From Dryocosmus kuriphilus (lineage: Eukaryota; Arthropoda; Insecta; Hymenoptera; Cynipidae), in contig CM076192.1 in the NCBI GenBank assembly GCA_038277395.1, positions 47,433,356-47,497,355 of the forward strand: a stretch of 64,000 bases of DNA, written 5' to 3'. Below are positions 11,350-21,867 of the stretch, piece by piece (position 1 is the first letter of the stretch; every line of letters begins with the position of its first letter). Under the pieces are notes generated by a model. It was not told the DNA's origin. It did not search any database and saw only the letters and a program-made list of their open reading frames with translations. Made by a program: the position numbers and the translations under genes.

Positions 11350-12740
11350 AGAAAGGGGGGTGGTGTGCGGCGTGACGCTGTAACCCGTCCGAGAATCGGG
11401 GACGTTCGAGTCACGCACTGGAAAAAGGGGGGGGGGGAGTTAGTGTTTCCTGGGAACCTCTGGGGCGTTGCGTTTCCCGGCTACCTCCTGTTTGGCCTGG
11501 AGCTCATCCAACCATTTCATATTTTGGGGAGGGGGATTCTTCCGGCTCGTCGGGATATGTGCGAGGTAGTACGGTGTGGACTTGTTGTTGCTCAGAAAAA
11601 TCGTCCATAGGTTGGGTCGGTCCATTTTGGAAAAGTTGGTGGGAGAAGGAGAAGGTTCAGGAGGACGTTTGGAGGAATGGCCTCGAAGGGCGGGAGGAGA
11701 ATGTCGCGGGGGGTTCTACGACGGAGCTATAAGCCGATTCGTTGGCGGGGGAACCCTAAATTTTACTGTGGGGGTCGGACTATTGGCTTCCCTCTACGGA
11801 GAGGTCAGCAAGAGAATAGCCGGACCAAGTATCTCCGATGGGAAAATGGCACTAGGACCGGGGGGGGGGGGGGAGCTGGTGAGAAGGAAAGACTGGGGGG
11901 AGGGTGTTTAAAAACGGAGATGACGGCGGGTGGAATTAGTGGAGGAGGAGGAGGACGTCGGGGAACCGTCCGTGGAAGGGAGAAAGGTTTCCTGGGGGTA
12001 GTCCGTCGGGAGCAGGAGGGCGTTTCCGTCGTCCGAGTTGATGGCCGAGAGGGGACTGAGAGTCGGAGAGAGCTCCGGCGTCCGTTCTCGGAGGATCCGG
12101 TCCGGGGTGATCGGGGTCTTGGGCCGGTACCACTTGCCCAGGGTTGGGGGCAACCCACGGTCGGTTGGGGTACGGGGCAACACCCAGTCGAAAGAAACGG
12201 AAGTGGGAGGAATGACAGCCCTGGGGGGCTAGGAAACAGCCGAGGAGGCGGTGGCCGCGCGGACCTGAAAGAGTTCGGCCGGCGCCGGAGGATCGTCAGG
12301 CGTAGCTTCCCTCAATGCTTCGGGCAAGGTTGGGGCGGTATCGCCCTCGGGTACACCCGAGGTCTGGGAGCCCTTGGAAGACCCGGAGGTGTCTTCGGGT
12401 GCGGGGAAAGTAGGAGCGGTAATGAACCCCTGATCGGGCGTCGTGGGTCCCCGGAGGTCCGGTAAGGACAGCGCAGAGATGGAATCCGGCGTACCGGGTT
12501 TACGAAGGGGCGCCACTGGGCACGTGGCTGGTTTCTAGTTGGGCTGTCCCGTCTCCGGACGGGGGGCCAGGCTATGTGGGCGATTCTCTCGTTTGGGCAA
12601 GGAACCCGTTTCACGTAGCGCGCGGGCACGGAGACGTCGGCGTGCAGCCTTCCCCGAGCGGTTCCCCCTTGGGGTGTCCCCAGACATAAGCGGTCCGTTT
12701 CTTTCACGTAAACCCGGTCGAAATGACGCGGCCTCACCCC
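11350..12740 (-). other. GC-rich tract with overlapping proline-rich frames
   Basis: Base composition changes sharply from the AT-rich surroundings. On the minus strand two frames (12535-12229 and 12183-11908) read as Pro/Ser/Thr-rich sequence with recurrent TP and SP pairs (for example WYRPKTPITPDRI). They could be one frameshifted coding region, but long open frames are expected by chance at this GC content. I do not recognise a family. The tract lies directly upstream of the minus-strand ORF1, so it may be that LINE's 5' region. Confidence 0.4.
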
Positions 12741-12985
12741 GATGAGTTCAACTGAAAAGGGGGGGCGGGGCACGTACGCGAGGAAAAAGAACCTCGAAGA
12801 GTTCCGATTCCTACCTGCTGCCCACCGTCCCTAACTCGATCGCGGAAGAACCTCGATGAGTTCAGCCGAAAGGGGGGGGGCGTGGAGCGTATGCGAGGGA
12901 AAAGAGCCTCCAAGAGTTCAGTTCCCGAACTGCAGCTTGCCGTCCCTAACTCGATCGCGGAAGAACCTCGATGAGTTCAACCGGG
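12740..12985 (+). repeat. Two tandem ~118-bp GC-rich units
   Basis: Both units contain GATGAGTTCAxC, a G run, CGTxxGCGAGGxAAAxAGCCTC and CCGTCCCTAACTCGATCGCGGAAGAACCTC. They start near 12739 and 12855, and a third begins at about 12970. They are followed by a related but longer tandem repeat. Confidence 0.85.
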
Positions 12986-12994
12986 GGGGGGGGG

Positions 12995-13345
12995 GGGGAG
13001 CTTGAAGGGTTCAGACCCCACGGACGACGATTACCAAGAACACGAGAGAAACACTAAAGGAACAAAAACAAAAAAAAATGAGAAAGTGGAACCGAAGACA
13101 CACAAAAGAAAAAAACACACACACACACAGAAAACGCGTGGATACCGAGCGCAACGCGGTGATGAGGGAACCTCGAAGGGTTCAGTGCCCATGGACGACG
13201 ATTACGAAGAACACAATAGGAACACTGAAAGAACAACAAAACTGAGAAAAATGAGAAAAGGAACCGAAGACACACAAAAGAAAAAAAACACACACACACA
13301 CACACAGAAAACGCGTAGATACCGGGCGCGACGCGATGATGCCCG
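12995..13345 (+). repeat. Two tandem ~175-bp units with (AC)n
   Basis: Each unit runs from GGGTTCAGxxCCC and GGACGACGATTACxAAGAACAC through an (AC)n stretch with AGAAAACGCGT to ATACCG. The units start near 13006 and 13178. With the 118-bp units upstream this forms a compound array, a layout often seen in LINE 5' UTRs or IGS-like DNA. The assignment is open. Confidence 0.85.
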
Positions 13346-13628
13346 ATATCCGCGATAGGGAGGTAGAGATCCAGAAGGAAAATCCTGATACTTGGTATCT
13401 GTCTTTTATTTGGCTACACAAGAAAACGGTACAAGTACGAAGCGAGAACGGCGAAGCGACCGTTCACTCTCGCGATCCACCGGCGATTGCTTCTGCCGTT
13501 CGTCTGCTGCGGGCTGTGGGCCCTCGAAAACGGCCTCGCTGTGGAGAGAGGAAGGGACAGCGACATCTCTCTCACCCATCTCTTCCAGCCTAGACTCTTC
13601 GCAGCCAAACCGCCGCAGAAATACAATT
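13346..13628. other. Sequence between tandem array and foldback element, no gene seen
   Basis: Short frames on both strands only. No domain or repeat pairing was recognised. Confidence 0.4.
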
Positions 13629-14064
13629 GTAAATAAAAACCATTTTCGACACTTCCAGACTATGATATGAATATGTTATTATTGACGTTTCGTCGTTTAA
13701 TGAAATGACCTCTTCAGAATACAGATGTTATCGATTAAAAGTGTTGCGTAGTTTTCAATCCATTTTTTACAATTTGATTTTATACGGAAGAAGATGAAAA
13801 AAGATGTTGCGACGATTGGAGTAAAATTTGTACAGTTTGTCAATAGAATCAAAATAATTAAAATTTGTAATTGGTCCAAAAAAATTTTTTATAATCCCAT
13901 AATTGTATCTGTATAAATAGTGATAAAAGCCATGTGATAAGAAGGATGAAAGTGTAAATTTATAGATTAAGCAAAGTGGAATAGAAATTGTTTTAGGTTA
14001 TTGTAAGAAAACACATATAGTTTGATTTAGGAAATTGTAAGAGAACATAAATAGAGAGGCTTAC

Positions 14065-14157
14065 CTTACAGAAAAAATGAAAAAAGAGAAATCAGTGTTA
14101 TTAAATCCATGGTGGATTTAATAACACTGACTTCCCTTTTTTCATTTTTTCTGTAAG
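14065..14157. repeat. Nested palindrome inside the foldback element
   Basis: CTTACAG at 14065 pairs with CTGTAAG at 14151-14157 and the arms continue with few mismatches to a centre at 14111 (AAATCCA against TGGATTT). It partly overlaps the inner edge of the right arm of the outer inverted repeat, so two hairpin conformations are possible. Confidence 0.88.
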
Positions 14158-14348
14158 ATACAATTATGGGATTATAAAAAATTTTTTTGGACCAATTACA
14201 AATTTTAATTATTTTGATTCTATTGACAAACTGTACAAATTTTACTCCAATCGTCGCAACATCTTTTTTCATCTTCTTCCGTATAAAATCAAATTGTAAA
14301 AAATGGATTGAAAACTACGCAACACTTTTAATCGATAACATCTGTATT

Positions 14349-14382
14349 CTGAAGAGGTCATTTCATTAAATGACGAAACGTC
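14349..14382 (+). ncRNA. Hammerhead-ribozyme-like motif
   Basis: CTGAAGA is followed by a 7-bp helix (14357-14363 with 14368-14374, loop CATT) and then GAAAC and GTC. The hammerhead core consensus is CUGANGA, helix II, GAAA. One G (14356) is left unpaired between core and helix, which departs from the strict consensus, and a convincing stem I is not visible. The opposite arm (near 13683-13717, minus) has the same motif with one A:C mismatch in the helix. Cleavage activity is doubtful. Confidence 0.35.
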
Positions 14383-14440
14383 AATAATAACGTATTCATA
14401 TCATAGTCTGAAAGTGTCGAAAATGGTTTTTATTTACATT

Positions 14441-15480
14441 AATTCCCAGACGTTAAATAATTAAGAAGGAAAATTCGATCTCTCCTTCATATTATATAAA
14501 TACAATTGTAGTTATAATAATTATATTAATAACAACCCTGTATAATGTCACATAACCTAATATAATACATCAATACATTTCTATAATATTATTATCATAT
14601 CATAAGTCATACACATTATAGCGAATACTGCCCAATATAATAGAATACAATAACGCCTTCATATAATATATCATTACATGCGCTAAATTATATGCAGTAC
14701 ATAAACAATATAACTATACTTTGCATTGTGTCTACACCCCCTAATAACCTAATATAATATTAACGGCAATAGTACGCCAAAACTTTCGTAGAAATCTCAA
14801 ATATTCTTTCCCAGGCATGACTCCCGGCATTCCTTAGGTGCCGGTTTTCTCATTTCCCTTGCATCTAGAAGCGGATGTCGGTGGTCGAGAAACCGGTTTC
14901 TCCACCCACGCGATGCCGGGCAGCGAGAGAGAAAAGGCGATTGTCGCGTGCGACCGAGTGAGAGGAGGGAAGGCGCCAGGGATCCTACGCGTCGAACGGT
15001 GCACGTCCTCTCGGCGGGAAACCGGCCGTGGTGTACTTTCCAGTACCCAAGAAAACGCCTGGGAGTGCGAGTGAGAAAGGAGACGCGTAGGCGTAAGCGA
15101 GAGGGGATTAATTCCTTATACGGGATGTTACCTAACTTAAAGAAGCCTAGAAACTATCGGGTGACTACACACCATCCCGAATTTAAGTTCTTGAAACCAG
15201 TGAGTAGGAAAAGGTCTTCTATAATGGATAATTATGGCTTATGGCCGATATCAACGTACCACCAACGGTTTGCCAGTCAGGACCACAAATTCCCCTTTCG
15301 ACTCCATCCTTTCCCCCAAGCCCTGTTTTCCCGCCTTGCTCACACACTCGCCTGATTATTATCCCCTCCGGCCAGATAGGTCTCGCTTTTACCAGCTCAG
15401 ACCTACACTGCCTAGGAACGGTATAACCCTACAAATCTAGTTCCGCGCACCTAATTCCCTAGTAAGAATAAAACTTTTAC
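14441..15480. other. No gene recognised
   Basis: 14441-14800 is very AT-rich with repeated CATATAATATxx words. From 14810 GC content rises and several frames are open, but none shows a recognisable domain. A hairpin-like GAGAAACCGGTTTCTC is present near 14889. Confidence 0.4.
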
Positions 15481-15486
15481 GTCCAG

Positions 15487-15669
15487 CTAACATAACCTCC
15501 AAAACGAAATCCCTTTTTTGGCCCTCTGTTTAACCTTTAATTCCCTTCCCCTGCTTCGAATTATTTGTTCTACCCTTACCTTTTCACCTCCATTCCTGAA
15601 CCCTAGCACTTTTCCCTTCCACCATACACTTTCACGACAAATATCACTGTCCAAACATGCACCTTTCAC
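15487..15669 (-). CDS. Short unrecognised open frame
   Basis: A 60-codon frame of basic character (GKVLGFRNGGEKVRVEQII and KVKQRAKKGI). I do not recognise a family. The composition is coding-like and resembles retroelement protein tails, but the surroundings give no partner. It may be a remnant or chance. Confidence 0.2.
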   Translation of the reverse strand: MKGACLDSDICRESVWWKGKVLGFRNGGEKVRVEQIIRSRGRELKVKQRAKKGISFWRLC

Positions 15670-15699
15670 TCAAACGTCCGTTCACTACTTTGCCTGCAT

Positions 15700-16199
15700 G
15701 CAACCGCCTATTATTATTACTATTCCAAGGACCACCGCAGTTGTCTGCGGGGGAGGGGAGATATTACCCCTACTATGCGCGTCTCCGTATGGCGGATAGG
15801 GGAACGCCCGCTGGAAACAGAGGGTAGGGCTGAAATAAAATAGGCCTCGCAGACCAAACACACGATTGGTGACGGTTGCAACCCCTGAGTGTGCTCCGAA
15901 ACATGTCCGGTCTTTCCGCCGGCGTGATTTAAGGGTTGCTGTGAGCTTGCTCTGCCGAGGTGTAAGCTGCGACCGGGCATCTGGAGCCAGCCCTTTCGGG
16001 CCTTGATCGAGGAGTGCGTGGTGGCTGCAGGGATCTGAACCTGCAGTTATCCGGGCCAGTCCGGTCCGTCCGTGTATTCCGGGACCGGTTAAACGAAGGT
16101 TGAGCCCCAGAGTACTGGGGTAGGACTTCGGTCCAAGGGTATACCCGTTCCCAATTATTTCAGCCCACCCCTTCACGTACGATGTGCTGGTGGAAGTTT
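15700..16199 (+). other. Probable 5' region of the R1-clade fragment
   Basis: GC-rich sequence directly upstream of the gag-like frame, without recognisable protein in the plus strand. Its composition matches the gag fragment, so it is probably the same element's leader. This is inference. Confidence 0.35.
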
Positions 16200-17310
16200 T
16201 AACTTGGCTAATGGACAAGAAAAGCGGTGAGGGAGTAAGGAGATCTACGTCAAAGAGGAGTTGGACTTCAGCAAAAGCTTCGACGTGGTGGAAGAAGTAC
16301 AGAGGGAGTACACGGCGGAGGTTGCGTCGATGAAAAGGTGGATCCTTAGACATCAGGATGAACTGAAGGAGGACCACAAAGAGGTACGCGAGTGCCTGAA
16401 GAAGCTGTTGCAGATCTGTAAGTCAGAGGAGCTATGCGAAGCAGTGAAACTTGTGATGACAGCGCAAAGTGCAATGCGCTCAGTGGGGTACTCGTATAGA
16501 GGTATCAAATGTTACACGGAGGGGTACGTGAAGAGAATCAATTAGACGCTCCAGGAGAAGATAGGCAAGGTAAAGCCGGAAGATCATGGCGTGAGCGTGA
16601 AGAAAATCAGGCAGACGAGGACGGGGACATCCGTATCGAAATAGGAGCCAAAGCGGAGGAGAGGCAACACATCGGTGAGGCCATCTCAAAAGCTTTTGGA
16701 CAAGACCAAGGGCCTTGTTCATTTACGACCTAGTCGAAACGACGGAGGTTATTGATATTGAGGAAGTCGTGAAGGTGGCCCTAGGAGACCAGATTGGTTC
16801 TCCACCAACTATGAACCTGACCAAGAGGAGCAGCAGAGGCTGCATTCTAACTTTCGTTGAGCTGGTTGCGGTCGCTGCTACCGAGCTGGAGAAGGCTGCC
16901 CGAATGAAGGCCGGGTGGGTGAAGTGTTGGGTAAACCCAATGGATACTGGGACATCCTAAAGACGTCCTTAGAATGTACCTCTATGTCCTGTGACTTGAC
17001 GTCTTTAAGACAATCCTTTGGCTGTTTTCATGTCTTTAAAAGGTGCTCAGAATGTCCTCAAGACGTCCACCAAAAGACGTCCGTAGGACAACTTTAGGAC
17101 CCAAGTGCCCACTGGTAAGGCGCATAGCGCCAAAACCCGGTGCTACAGGTGCCACACTCTGGAGCATATTGCCTAAAAGTGTGCGGCAGAAGATCGCAGC
17201 AAATGCTGCTGGCGATGCCTCCAGGAGAGCAACAAGGCGGCGGAGTTTCAGAATTTTGGTAACTCCCCGTCCGCCCACAACAGCCAGAAGAAAACCCTAG
17301 GTGGGTAATG
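16200..17310 (+). pseudogene. R1-clade LINE ORF1 (gag), degenerate
   Basis: Gag-like ORF1 of an R1-clade non-LTR element (R1, TRAS, Waldo type), which forms the RNA particle. In order: a helical region (16261-16545), then KKIRQTRTG near 16600, then an IEEVVKVALG stretch near 16760, then ARMKAGWVKCWV near 16905. Near 17141-17182 a zinc knuckle CX2CX4HX4C begins CYRCHTLEH and has a TAA inside it. A second knuckle (CWRC near 17207) has Asn where His is expected. Frames change several times, and a separate repeat is inserted at about 16945-17105. No ORF2 follows. Confidence 0.75.
16945..17105. repeat. Short inserted repeat built from GGACGTC-like words
   Basis: Between two gag segments there are many copies of AGACGTC, GGACATCC and TAGGAC-like words. 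The left end (GGGACATCCTAAAGACGTCC) and the right end (complement GGGTCCTAAAGTTGTCC) are similar, giving imperfect terminal inverted repeats. It interrupts the gag between GWVKCWV and the zinc knuckles, so it inserted after the R1-type element. Confidence 0.6.
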
Positions 17311-17563
17311 AAGCAAGCAGGTAACGCTGAAGACAGTGAAAAAAAAACGGCACCCCCTGAAGTAATGCAAAAGCGGTTCCGCAGGGATCAGTGGCAAGAA
17401 AAATAGGGAGGTGGTTTTAGTTCGTTGGCCTAATCTGACAACTCCCCTCCCTCCTCACTGGGGATCTCACTCGTGCAATCCCTTGTGCGCCGGGCGTGGA
17501 GATGTCTAACAAGGAAGACCCACACGTTGTGCAGTAATGCATTTCCTCCTCCCTTCCAAAAAA

Positions 17564-17604
<41 letters not shown>
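17311..17604 (+). mobile_element. 3' end of an R1-clade element with (ATT)n tail
   Basis: The sequence after the gag fragment ends in about 13 ATT repeats (17565-17603). A 3' UTR followed by a simple repeat tail is usual for microsatellite-associated R1-clade elements. ORF2 is missing, so this copy lost its interior or is a chimera. Confidence 0.5.
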
Positions 17605-18990
17605 GGCGCCCTTATTTTCATTATTTGAAGACAATGATATGCCCGCCAAATGCTTTTTCTCTTCTTTTTGTTACTCTAAACTCTACGTGCATGGTGGGGG
17701 TTTTTTCACGTGCAAGCTGTACCTTTGTCTACATTTAAAAAATCACGCTTTTGACTCTTCGTTTCTCAATTCATGCAATTGCAAATTTATTTCGTCCTGA
17801 TCAATATGTAAAATCGTAAAATGAGATGTGATTGTCGAAGTTTTATAATCATTGGAATAATATTATAGCCTGCAGCCAAATTTTCGTTAAGCCTTTTTTT
17901 GTTGTGGAGAATTCGATTATAGCATATTTCTTCAATTTTTAATTAATATCCTCAAAATATAAAAAATTTGTGTACTTTGTTGGTAGAGATATCTCATAAA
18001 TTAAAAGAGATAGTCTACTTTTACTGTTCAAAACCATTTATGTTATAGATGATATTTCTCGGCCTCGGTTTTTTTCTTGTTCGTATTTCGTCCTTCGTGT
18101 CAGATTTTCTTATCGTACGGGTACTATTTACTATCTTTTTCTATTGATTTTAGTTCTTGGCGGCGATTTGCTACCGCGAATCTTATATTTATCCATTGCG
18201 AGTTTAATGACACAGAGTCTTAAAATTTGATTTTTGGTACACTTTCATTTAATTCAAAATTGGGACTTGATCACAAGGAAATTTAAAAAAAATCAGTTTT
18301 CTATCGACCAACTATACCTATATTTTTTACAAAGAATGGATATCCAGAATATTGAAACTAAAAGATTTTCATTCTTTTTATCAGAAACAATCTTTTGAGA
18401 AGAGCGGCATAAAAATCGACTATCTAAGCGGTTATACTCTACTTTAACCCTCTAATGTTTAATTGAAAATTCATAAAATGTTTACAAAATTGACAGTTCA
18501 AAATTTCTCACTTTTGTATGAGTAGTTTTTTTAATGTTTACTTTTTGTCATTCGTATTTTCCACAATTTAAAAGAATTTTTGTTGTCACTTTTGAGAAAC
18601 TGAACAAAGAATTTTTAGAAATGGGAATTTTCTCACAAATTTTAATACTGAAAATCCGAAATGCTATTTTTCGAAAAAGGAAGATGCATGCAGTTCAATC
18701 TGAGAGAGTATAAGTTAGATCTAGTATGAGCAAAATAATTTGGTTATGCGTTATCAATATTGAGGGCTTTATTTCTTGTCATATCATCAGGAGAATAGAT
18801 TTATCTGATAATTATAAATCATAAATCACAGTGATAAAATATCAGATCACCGTCTCGAATAAATTATCTAATGCCTTAAGTGTAGTGTATGTGTCCCCCT
18901 TCTCCGTTCCAAGTCCGTACCTTTAAACTCGACTGTGATATGAAAGTACCGACTATCCGTAACTTTAGAATCTGCTTGCCGTAAAAGAGG
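17605..18990. other. AT-rich sequence, no gene seen
   Basis: Low-GC sequence with short frames only. No repeat pairing or protein domain was noticed. It may be ordinary intergenic DNA upstream of the putative promoter at 19010. Confidence 0.5.
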
Positions 18991-19009
18991 GGATATCTAC
19001 AATCCCTAT

Positions 19010-19015
19010 TATATA
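19010..19015 (+). promoter_or_regulatory. TATA box candidate
   Basis: TATATA, followed after about 57 bp by the ATG of a short signal-peptide exon. The spacing would put a transcription start near 19040 and give a 30-bp 5' UTR. Confidence 0.35.
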
Positions 19016-19071
19016 GTCCACGAAAATCTTTCCACTGATTTCATATTGAACTTGACGAATTTCTATTCACA

Positions 19072-19138
19072 ATGGATTATCAAATTCGGGTGTATGTCAT
19101 AGTTTTGATCATCTGCACCTTTCGCAACTTGGCTTTCG
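19072..19138 (+). CDS. Candidate first exon: signal peptide of a small secreted protein
   Basis: The frame starts ATG GAT TAT and encodes a basic N-terminus, then the hydrophobic run VYVIVLIICTF, then NLAFG, a good signal-peptide shape of 22-23 residues. It stops after the first base of a codon at a consensus donor (G|GTAAGT, 19139-19144), i.e. a phase-1 intron right after the signal peptide, a common layout for secreted insect peptides. A TATA box lies upstream at 19010. A matching acceptor exists at 23222. No family is recognised, and the exon is too short for homology. Confidence 0.35.
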
Positions 19139-19599
19139 GTAAGTCAAATTAAATATTGTTTTCACCAAATAATACCTTAAAATGATTAAAAACAATAATC
19201 TTCTGTTTTAAAGTTTTTGTCATTTTGATTACATTTTGAAAATTTTGAAAATGGCGTCGAATATTGCGTGGAAATGTGATAAAGAAGCTGAAAATATCAG
19301 AACCCTCGGAATAAAGAAACTTTATATCATTTTTTCTACTTTGAAATAAATGGTAATAAAAATTAGATTTAAGATTTACTGACAAGAAAACGTTTGCACT
19401 CGAAAATGCTATTTTGAATGAAACTTTGCAGGAATGTAGAGCTTGCTGAAAGAAAAAATACATATTTTTATTTCTGTCGGAAAACGGTTCTAAGTGCTAA
19501 AATGACCTTCTGAAGATTTTGGGAAGAAATCAATTTTTTAATTTTACGAATAAGGAAATAGAGATAAAAAAAAACTATTTTATACAAAATATGTTCATA

Positions 19600-20215
19600 T
19601 TAATTTTAGATTTTGTATGGTTCTTGGAATTTTTTGTGCTGCGTTGAAGGTCTGTGCACCTTTCTGATAAAATTTAGTAAACAATAAAACTTTATATCTG
19701 TAAAAAATGTATATTCCTTAATCTCTTCCGATATTGTTAAACATTTTCAGTAAACTTTTTGTTGTTTTTACATTAATCAATAAACAAGGTTTCAAAAATA
19801 TAGAAAATGTATGAACGTGTTTTTAAAAAAAATTACAATCTCCACCAAAATCGTGGGTTTAATCATTTATAAAATTGCTGGTTCCAAATTCTGCGCACCT
19901 GTCTAACAAAATTTAGTAAACTATAAAACTATATACCTCTAAAGAATGTATGTGTGCTAAAAAATGTTTCTTAATCTCTTGTGGCGTTGTTAAAAAAGTT
20001 GCAGTAATCTTTTTATAACTTATACATTATTCGATCTACGATGATTGAAAAATAAATAAAAAAATTATGAACTTGTTTTTAAAAAATTTGCAACCTCTAC
20101 CAAAGTCCTGAGTTTGATAATTTTAGAAATATTTCTGAATCGTAAATTTTTGCATACCTTTCCAATGAAATTTACAGTAAGCATACAATATAGCTTTAAA
20201 AAATGTATTATTATT
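19600..20215 (+). repeat. Diverged tandem repeat, unit ~240-260 bp
   Basis: The word TGYGCACCTKTCTRAYAAAATTTAGTAAAC recurs at 19652 and 19891, with a weaker copy at 20151, each followed by ATAAAACTxTATA and further shared words (CTTAATCTCTT, then TGTTTTTAAAAAA). About 2.4 old copies. Confidence 0.7.
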
Positions 20216-20253
20216 ATTATTTTTTTTTATTATTCTGTAGTTATCTGCTCAAA

Positions 20254-20502
20254 TAATAATAATAATAATAATAATAATTATTATTATTATTATTATTTAG
20301 CAGTTCGAACTCGGAAGTTCATTGCCTCATTTACCCGAAACCGCCACGCATCTCTATCCTGTGCATCTTCCATCCAGTTTAAGTAATCACGTCCTAGCTC
20401 TTCTAGATCGTCCCTTACGTTTTTCTCCCATCTTTTTCTCGGTATTCTCTCGGCAACAACAATTTTTGTAGGAAACCTTATGCTCTTTAATTTTAGTTGC
20501 AA
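20254..20502 (-). pseudogene. 3' end of a non-LTR retrotransposon (RT C-terminus) with microsatellite tail
   Basis: The minus frame contains RIPRKRWEKNVRDDLEELG followed by WMEDAQDRDAWR, the usual C-terminal motif of many LINE reverse transcriptases (RPRKRW..., then A.DRD.WR). The stop is followed directly by (AAT)n/(ATT)n, so the copy is a 5'-truncated insertion of about 250 bp with a simple-repeat tail. Confidence 0.8.
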
Positions 20503-20934
20503 TTATTTTTCCATAAAACTTACCCTGAACGAGTTATTGTCAGAGAACAATTTTTTTGGCCCTCTTCAACCACATGGCGGTTAAAACACTCTCTTGGAGG
20601 AAGTACAGAACTTAGTACATTTTTCAGGATACACACATGAAAGTTTTAAAACATTGGAATTTAATTTAGATATTTTTCTTCTCAATTTTCTGTTTCTTAT
20701 TCTGTACATGGAGCATTCATTCTGAAGTGACGGCACCTAAAAAAACAAAGTTCTCCGATAGATTGGGCTGAAGTTTCAGAAGTCTTAGTAGGACGAATTT
20801 TTCTTTTTTTTTGGATATCAATAAAGAATAATATTTGAAAAAGCAATTTCCATAATAATTTATGCACATTTTTTAAGAAAAAAAATGCAAGCACAAAAAT
20901 AATTTTTTCAAAAAAGTTAAAATTTACTCACAAA

Positions 20935-21715
20935 ATAAAAAAAGTGTATCGTTTTTTCACTTTATATCCCAAAATATATTATCCAGGAATAACAAAACGA
21001 AATTTCAAATTTTTTAAATGCCCGAATAAGTGCCAAATTGGACTAAAATTGCCCGGCTTAATGCTTCCACGAACACATTCGATCATATTAAGTATAAAAC
21101 CAAAAAATTGATGCGTTACTGCACTTTGAATTTTAGAACGTATTACCCAGGGGTAATAAAAGAAAATTTAAATTAAATTGATGGTGACCGGAGAAGCGTC
21201 ACATAGGACAAAAATTGCCCAGGTCAACGCTCTTACGATCATATATGGTTATATTAAATATGGAACCAAGAAAGTGTTGCGTTTTTGCACTTTGGATTTT
21301 AAAGCATATTGCCCAGAGCTCATAAAAAGAAACTTCAAATTAAATTTAAAATACCCGGAGAAGTATAAAACTGGACAAAAACTGACCGGGTGAATGTTTC
21401 CACGAACATATACAATCATATTAAATACAAAACCAAAAAAGTGTTGCATTTTTGTGCTTTGTATTTTAAAATATATTGCCCAGCGGTATTAAAAGAAAAT
21501 TTCAATTTAAATTTAAATTGCCCGGAAAAGTGTCAATCGTCACCAACATATGTATACGTTCGTTCGTGGGAGCGTTGACGCGGTCAGTTTTTCTCCAATT
21601 TGACACTTCTCCGGGTATTTTAAGTTTCATTAAAAATTTTCTTTTATTACCCCTGGGCAATATGTTTTAAAAATCTAAATTTAAAAAAAGCAAAACTTTG
21701 TTGGTTTTATATTTT
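20935..21715. mobile_element. Foldback-type element: four direct ~167-bp units and one inverted unit
   Basis: The block xATATTGCCCAGxGGTAxTAAAAGAAA recurs near 20970, 21138, 21303 and 21471 (spacing 168, 165, 168). Each is followed by CCCGGAxAAGTxxxAAxTGGAC and by AAxACCAAxAAAGTGTTGCxTTTTTGCACTTT. A fifth copy at about 21580-21715 is in the opposite orientation. Direct subterminal repeats ending in an inverted unit are typical of foldback elements. No protein is encoded. Confidence 0.8.
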
Positions 21716-21719
21716 GTAA

Positions 21720-21865
21720 CAGAGATGTCACATTAACACGGCCCTGACCCGAGGTCAGGCGGAACCCCACGAGGGGTCCCGAGCAGTGGGTCGGTCGAGG
21801 AGGTAGTCGTCTGTCGATCAACGAGTCTTCTGCATGATCTAAACATGGTCTCGATGGTATAAGGG
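21720..21865. other. GC-richer island between two repeats
   Basis: A short stretch with CCTGACCCGAGGTCAGG (perfect hairpin arms CCTGACC/GGTCAGG) and CCCACGAGGGGTCCCGAGCAGTGGG. No tRNA or known SINE is recognised. Confidence 0.3.
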
Positions 21866-21867
21866 AA

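Larger units (their letters stand above)
13629..14437. mobile_element. Foldback element with ~282-bp inverted arms
   Basis: 13629-13910 is the reverse complement of 14156-14437 (paired positions sum to 28066), nearly without mismatch. The 245-bp spacer contains a second, nested palindrome. The arms start with GTAAATAAAAACC and carry TGACGAAACGTCAATAATAA on the outer side. No transposase is present. It may be a foldback DNA element or the inverted terminal part of a Penelope-like element, in which hammerhead-like motifs next to GAAACGTC are known. Confidence 0.9.

Noticed and set aside
11677..12465. Plus-strand 262-codon Gly/Arg-rich frame in the GC-rich tract
   Set aside because: Composition is what a G-rich strand gives in any open frame, it crosses G homopolymers of doubtful length, and no domain is visible.
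13697..14369. Identical 60-codon frames in the two arms of the foldback element
   Set aside because: They are identical because the arms are inverted copies. The peptide has no domain and the frame is AT-rich chance.
15685..16377. Minus-strand 230-codon frame over the R1-type leader
   Set aside because: It overlaps the better-supported plus-strand gag and shows no domain.
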